Positions 61,083 to 64,000 of a stretch of DNA of 64,000 bases are shown one piece after another. The stretch is from assembly GCF_039555335.1 (NCBI RefSeq), contig NC_092628.1:82548315-82612314 (forward strand), in the 5' to 3' direction. Both the position numbers and the translations under genes were made by a program. Below the pieces are notes generated by a model. The model did no database searches. It had not been told where the DNA came from and saw nothing but the letters and a program-made list of their open reading frames with translations. Source of the DNA: Amphiura filiformis (lineage: Eukaryota > Echinodermata > Ophiuroidea > Amphilepidida > Amphiuridae). Position 1 is the stretch's first letter. Each line of letters starts with the position of its first letter.

Positions 61083-61507
61083 CCATAACTGGATCTGGAT
61101 CTGGACATTATCCTCTGAATAAACGGGTACCCGCATCGCATCAGAGTTGGTACAAACCAATGACCTATGACTGGATATGGCGAAATTTAGTTGAGGTAGT
61201 CCCTAACGGCGGTCTTGAAGTTTTTGTAGTCTGGTATGTCTAATATGTCGTGGGGCAGTCCGTTCCAGTGTGGTATTGTCCATGGAAAAAAGCTGTTTGC
61301 GTATGTCGCTGAGTTGACTCTAATTTGCATGTATGAAGATGGGTGGTGTCGTCTGGTCATTCGTGTTGGTCGGGTGAGGTGGTCCTGCCAGTCTATGTCG
61401 ACGAGATTGTGTGTAATTCTGTACATCAAGCTAAGTCTGGTAATAAGGCGACAGGTATCCAAACTTGGCCATTCGCTAGTTTTTGACCTACAGACATGGT
61501 TGACCCC
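61083..61507 (-). pseudogene. CR1-like LINE fragment, C-terminal end
   Basis: On the minus strand the frame from about 61507 to the stop at 61187 carries EWPSLDTCRLITRLSLMY, then NSFFPWTIPHWNGLP and NFKTAVRDYL, the usual C-terminal segment of CR1-like proteins. Upstream homology ends abruptly, a 5' truncation. Beyond the stop a 3' UTR of about 80 bases ends in tandem CCAGAT (61105-61083), a plausible terminal microsatellite. It is not the missing end of the LINE at 4-7 kb, which is on the other strand and 54 kb away. Confidence 0.85.
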
Positions 61508-62233
61508 TCATTTTTTAAGTTTGACCTTTTTAAACAAAATAATTTCCATGTGAAATATCCTACTTGAAAATTTTGTGAACATGCCTATCATTGGGAGATG
61601 CCTTCTTCCCAAATGCAGGATAGGATGTTTTTTTTCCATCTCATTCCTTGCACTGCCTGTCCTATTCTTCAATACCATCTAGTGCAGAGAATAAGAACTA
61701 TGCCTCAAATAATGATGATAATATGCACACATGTTCCAGATAATGATGCAATAATGCACACATCATTGCACATGCATGGCATGATATGTCTTGAAATACC
61801 CTCCACTCAAGCATGCAAGCATTAACCAATCAGGAGTTAACATGTTGGCAATTTAGAAAGGGTTGCCATTTCATTCCTTTCTGCACACATTGGGTGCTAT
61901 GGATTACTGTGCTCTGTAGACACACAGTGACTATTTTATTGCTTGCACTGCCTTGGGCTGTATTGAGGTGTAATAATTGGAAATCATGATTTGGGGTTAT
62001 GTTTTGGAGCATATACATTGAACATATACAGCTGAAATTTGACTGTGGATATTTAAACTTTCTTGAACAAAGTGAGTACAAGTTGGGGATCATATTTTTC
62101 AGATATGGAATAAGGGTTTTTAGTACATTTTGAAGGTGGTAGGTGTGTGGGAATTCTGGTGCAGATATTGTGTTTTGGAATGTAAACAACTTTGACAGCT
62201 TGTCCACCTTATATCTTACTTTGGTGTTATGCT

Positions 62234-62263
62234 GGGCAAGTCATACTGACGTATGACTTGCCC
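62234..62263. other. Perfect 13 bp hairpin
   Basis: GGGCAAGTCATAC pairs with GTATGACTTGCCC around a TGAC loop. Confidence 0.7.
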
Positions 62264-62769
62264 ACACTGGGTATATCGACCCCCCTACGTCCGACGAGCG
62301 TGATCGGTGGTGAAACAATGCCAGTCACGAGATGACCCACCTAATTTACAGCCGGTTTCTGTCATCAAGTCGTGTTCGTGATACAGCCACGTTGCACAAG
62401 TGAGGTCGAAACTAATTGGTGACGTCGATAACAACGAGTAAACAAAATGGCTGGGTCCGGGAGAACTGAGAAAGTTGTGTTTTTAAAAAAATGTTTCATT
62501 GATATCGTGACGATCAGAAACCTCAAAAAACTTTTTTTGACCGCGCTTGATATGCTAATGATATACAGGTACATTGATGGATATAAATTGGATGGTAAAT
62601 AAGCCAAATATTGCAAGAAATCTACTCGCTAGAATCCTAGCGAGCCCGCAAAAAAATGTCCGTCCATGCGAATGTATTGATAGTGACAACGTAAAATCCC
62701 CACTAAGTCAGTACACACATCATCGCATATGGTCATGGAGGTATATAAATTTCTTTATATAAAGTATTA

Positions 62770-62900
62770 TTCAGATTTCCTTTGACAGCTTAACCTTGCG
62801 TGTATACGTGCGCGACGTCAAGCGTGTGCATTGGACCTTGTGCAAATAATACGTGCTGGATGGCTAGCAGTACGCTTAATTTGTAAAAAGGAAATCTGAA
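62770..62900 (+). mobile_element. Short TA-type MITE, copy 2
   Basis: TTCAGATTTCCTTT and AAAGGAAATCTGAA are perfect 14 bp terminal inverted repeats with TA on both sides, as for Tc1/mariner-type MITEs. The core is CpG-containing (TGCGCGACGTCAAGCGTG) and matches 1393-1513. Confidence 0.8.
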
Positions 62901-63206
62901 TAGAACTTTACCTCCATATTAGGGATGTTCATAAAATTTTGAAGTTCAATATTTTGAGCTGAAAGTTCTTTCATTTGAAAGAGAATCAAATAAGGGGTCA
63001 ATCGTGTTTCTAGTGCATATACTTTCACTCAGTTGTAGTAACTACAAATTTCTAACATTTGAGGACTTGTTCTCAAGTTTTAGCAGGTGACACACGGTCC
63101 CGCACACGGTGCTCTGAAGTTGCTCGAGATGTCTAGCGGTGAGCAAATTCTTGGCTACATTTCTCGAGCAAGTTGTAGTATAAATTATATTGGCTAGGAT
63201 TATGTT

Positions 63207-63533
63207 TCCCACACGTTTGAATGGGATTGGATTGCGTACTTTAAATTTCCCAATGTTTGGTGAGCATATTTCTCCAATATAAGTTGACATCGAATGTTCT
63301 ATTCTATATTGTTTGGCAATAATGCCTTTTGCCAATACTATGTTTAAAGTTGTAATTTTATGTTTTTGATAGCAAAGATCGGATATTTTTATTCCCGATT
63401 CGAATTCAGAATCCTTCGCAAGGGTGCAGAATTTGGCAGAACTTTAATGATAATTTTGCCTTTTTGGACACTAAAATGCATTCGATCCTTAATTTTGTTT
63501 CAATTGAGTCTTTAATTAGCAAGCACAATAAGG
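63207..63533 (-). repeat. Dispersed repeat, inverted relative to 1690-2025
   Basis: The reverse complement starts CCTTATTGTGCTTGCTAATT and follows the left copy to the CCCATTCAAACG...GTGGGAAA segment. It lies just upstream of BCAS2 exon 2. A 97-codon minus-strand frame (63042-63335) overlaps it. Confidence 0.7.
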
Positions 63534-63937
63534 TGGGTATCAATTTTACATAAATAAATAAATAGTTTCAATGCAAACGGCACAGATCGCATAAGCCCTT
63601 TCGCAATTCCAGAATCATGATGCATCATGGGTATTAGTTTTGTACCTCAGGCCTGACATTTTTTCCATCCATAAATACGTTGTATACTATAAAAAATTAA
63701 AAAAACAAGCAAAAAACATTTGCTTTCTTCTGATACCCAAATCTCAATTTTGATGGGATAAAAAAAAGAAGAGGAAAGAGGCTGCAATTAGATGGCCTTT
63801 ATTATTCAGGGCTCCAACATATTTCTATGGGAGATTTTAGGCTTATGGATAGTTTGAATACGGGCACCTCTCAGGGGGGGGGGAGTCAAGAGAAACAACA
63901 TTACCAAATAAATAATTCTATTGTTTGATTTTTTCAG

Positions 63938-64000
63938 GCGTATGCTTTAGTAGAAGAGGAGACGAGACGTTACAGACCTACTAAGAATTATTTGGAACAT
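63938..64000 (+). CDS. BCAS2: BCAS2/SPF27, exon 2 (partial, runs off the window)
   Basis: After the acceptor TTTTTTCAG the phase-0 exon reads 21 codons with LVEEETRRYRPTKNYL, which matches the conserved BCAS2 sequence directly after the exon 1 block. It continues beyond base 64000. Together the two exons give the first 46 residues of a protein of about 220 in relatives; the coiled coil lies outside the window. Confidence 0.95.

Larger units (their letters stand above)
56243..63937 (+). other. BCAS2 intron 1 (7,695 bp)
   Basis: GT at 56243-56244 and TTTTTTCAG at 63929-63937 define it. It holds the long-TIR element (56564-58852), the 348 bp element (60045-60392), the minus-strand LINE fragment (61083-61507), a MITE (62770-62900) and the dispersed repeat (63207-63533). 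Between 58856 and 60044, and between 61510 and 62765, I see no other gene; the open frames there are short and featureless. Confidence 0.85.

Overview
This is animal nuclear DNA: long AT-rich non-coding stretches, spliced exons with GT/AG boundaries, PHD-bearing non-LTR retrotransposons, and many foldback transposons and tandem arrays. The retrotransposon type (CR1-like, one copy with a 2A-like motif), together with abundant TAGGCCTA palindromes, suggests a marine deuterostome invertebrate, most likely an echinoderm or another ambulacrarian. That assignment is inference; no rRNA or mitochondrial marker is present.

Only two host genes can be supported, and both run off the window. At the left edge, minus strand, two exons (810-976, then 216-322) encode part of a cation-dependent mannose-6-phosphate receptor (M6PR-like) lectin domain. 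At the right, plus strand, exon 1 (56168-56242) and the start of exon 2 (63938-64000) encode the N-terminus of the spliceosomal protein BCAS2/SPF27. Its 7.7 kb intron 1 holds at least four mobile elements. The roughly 55 kb between the two genes shows no supported host exon.

The rest is mobile and repetitive DNA. 3.7-7.4 kb: a plus-strand CR1-like LINE with an N-terminal 2A-like motif, one PHD finger, endonuclease and reverse transcriptase, broken by a frameshift and lacking its 3' end. 8-11 kb: foldback elements and a G/C-homopolymer-rich inverted-repeat family. 12.5-16.8 kb: a minisatellite that became part of a 1.1 kb higher-order array. 17-26 kb: several satellites, a TTAA-flanked MITE and a large inverted minisatellite. 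27.4-36.4 kb: a second CR1-like LINE on the minus strand, preceded by a 4.5 kb array of about 24 monomers of 189 bp, part of it duplicated as a 1.4 kb higher-order repeat. 37-56 kb: AT-rich intergenic DNA with tRNA-like sequences, a diverged duplicate of the 22-25 kb segment and several inverted-repeat elements.

The observations I rate highest are: (i) two unrelated repeat families in which copies differ by an exact 6 bp that turns TA into TAGGCCTA, an octamer present more than twenty times here; (ii) the LINE with a 5' monomer array that reads in frame into its ORF; (iii) the 2A-like motif at the start of the other LINE; and (iv) a non-autonomous element carrying six copies of one 17-mer, two of them as a perfect palindrome.
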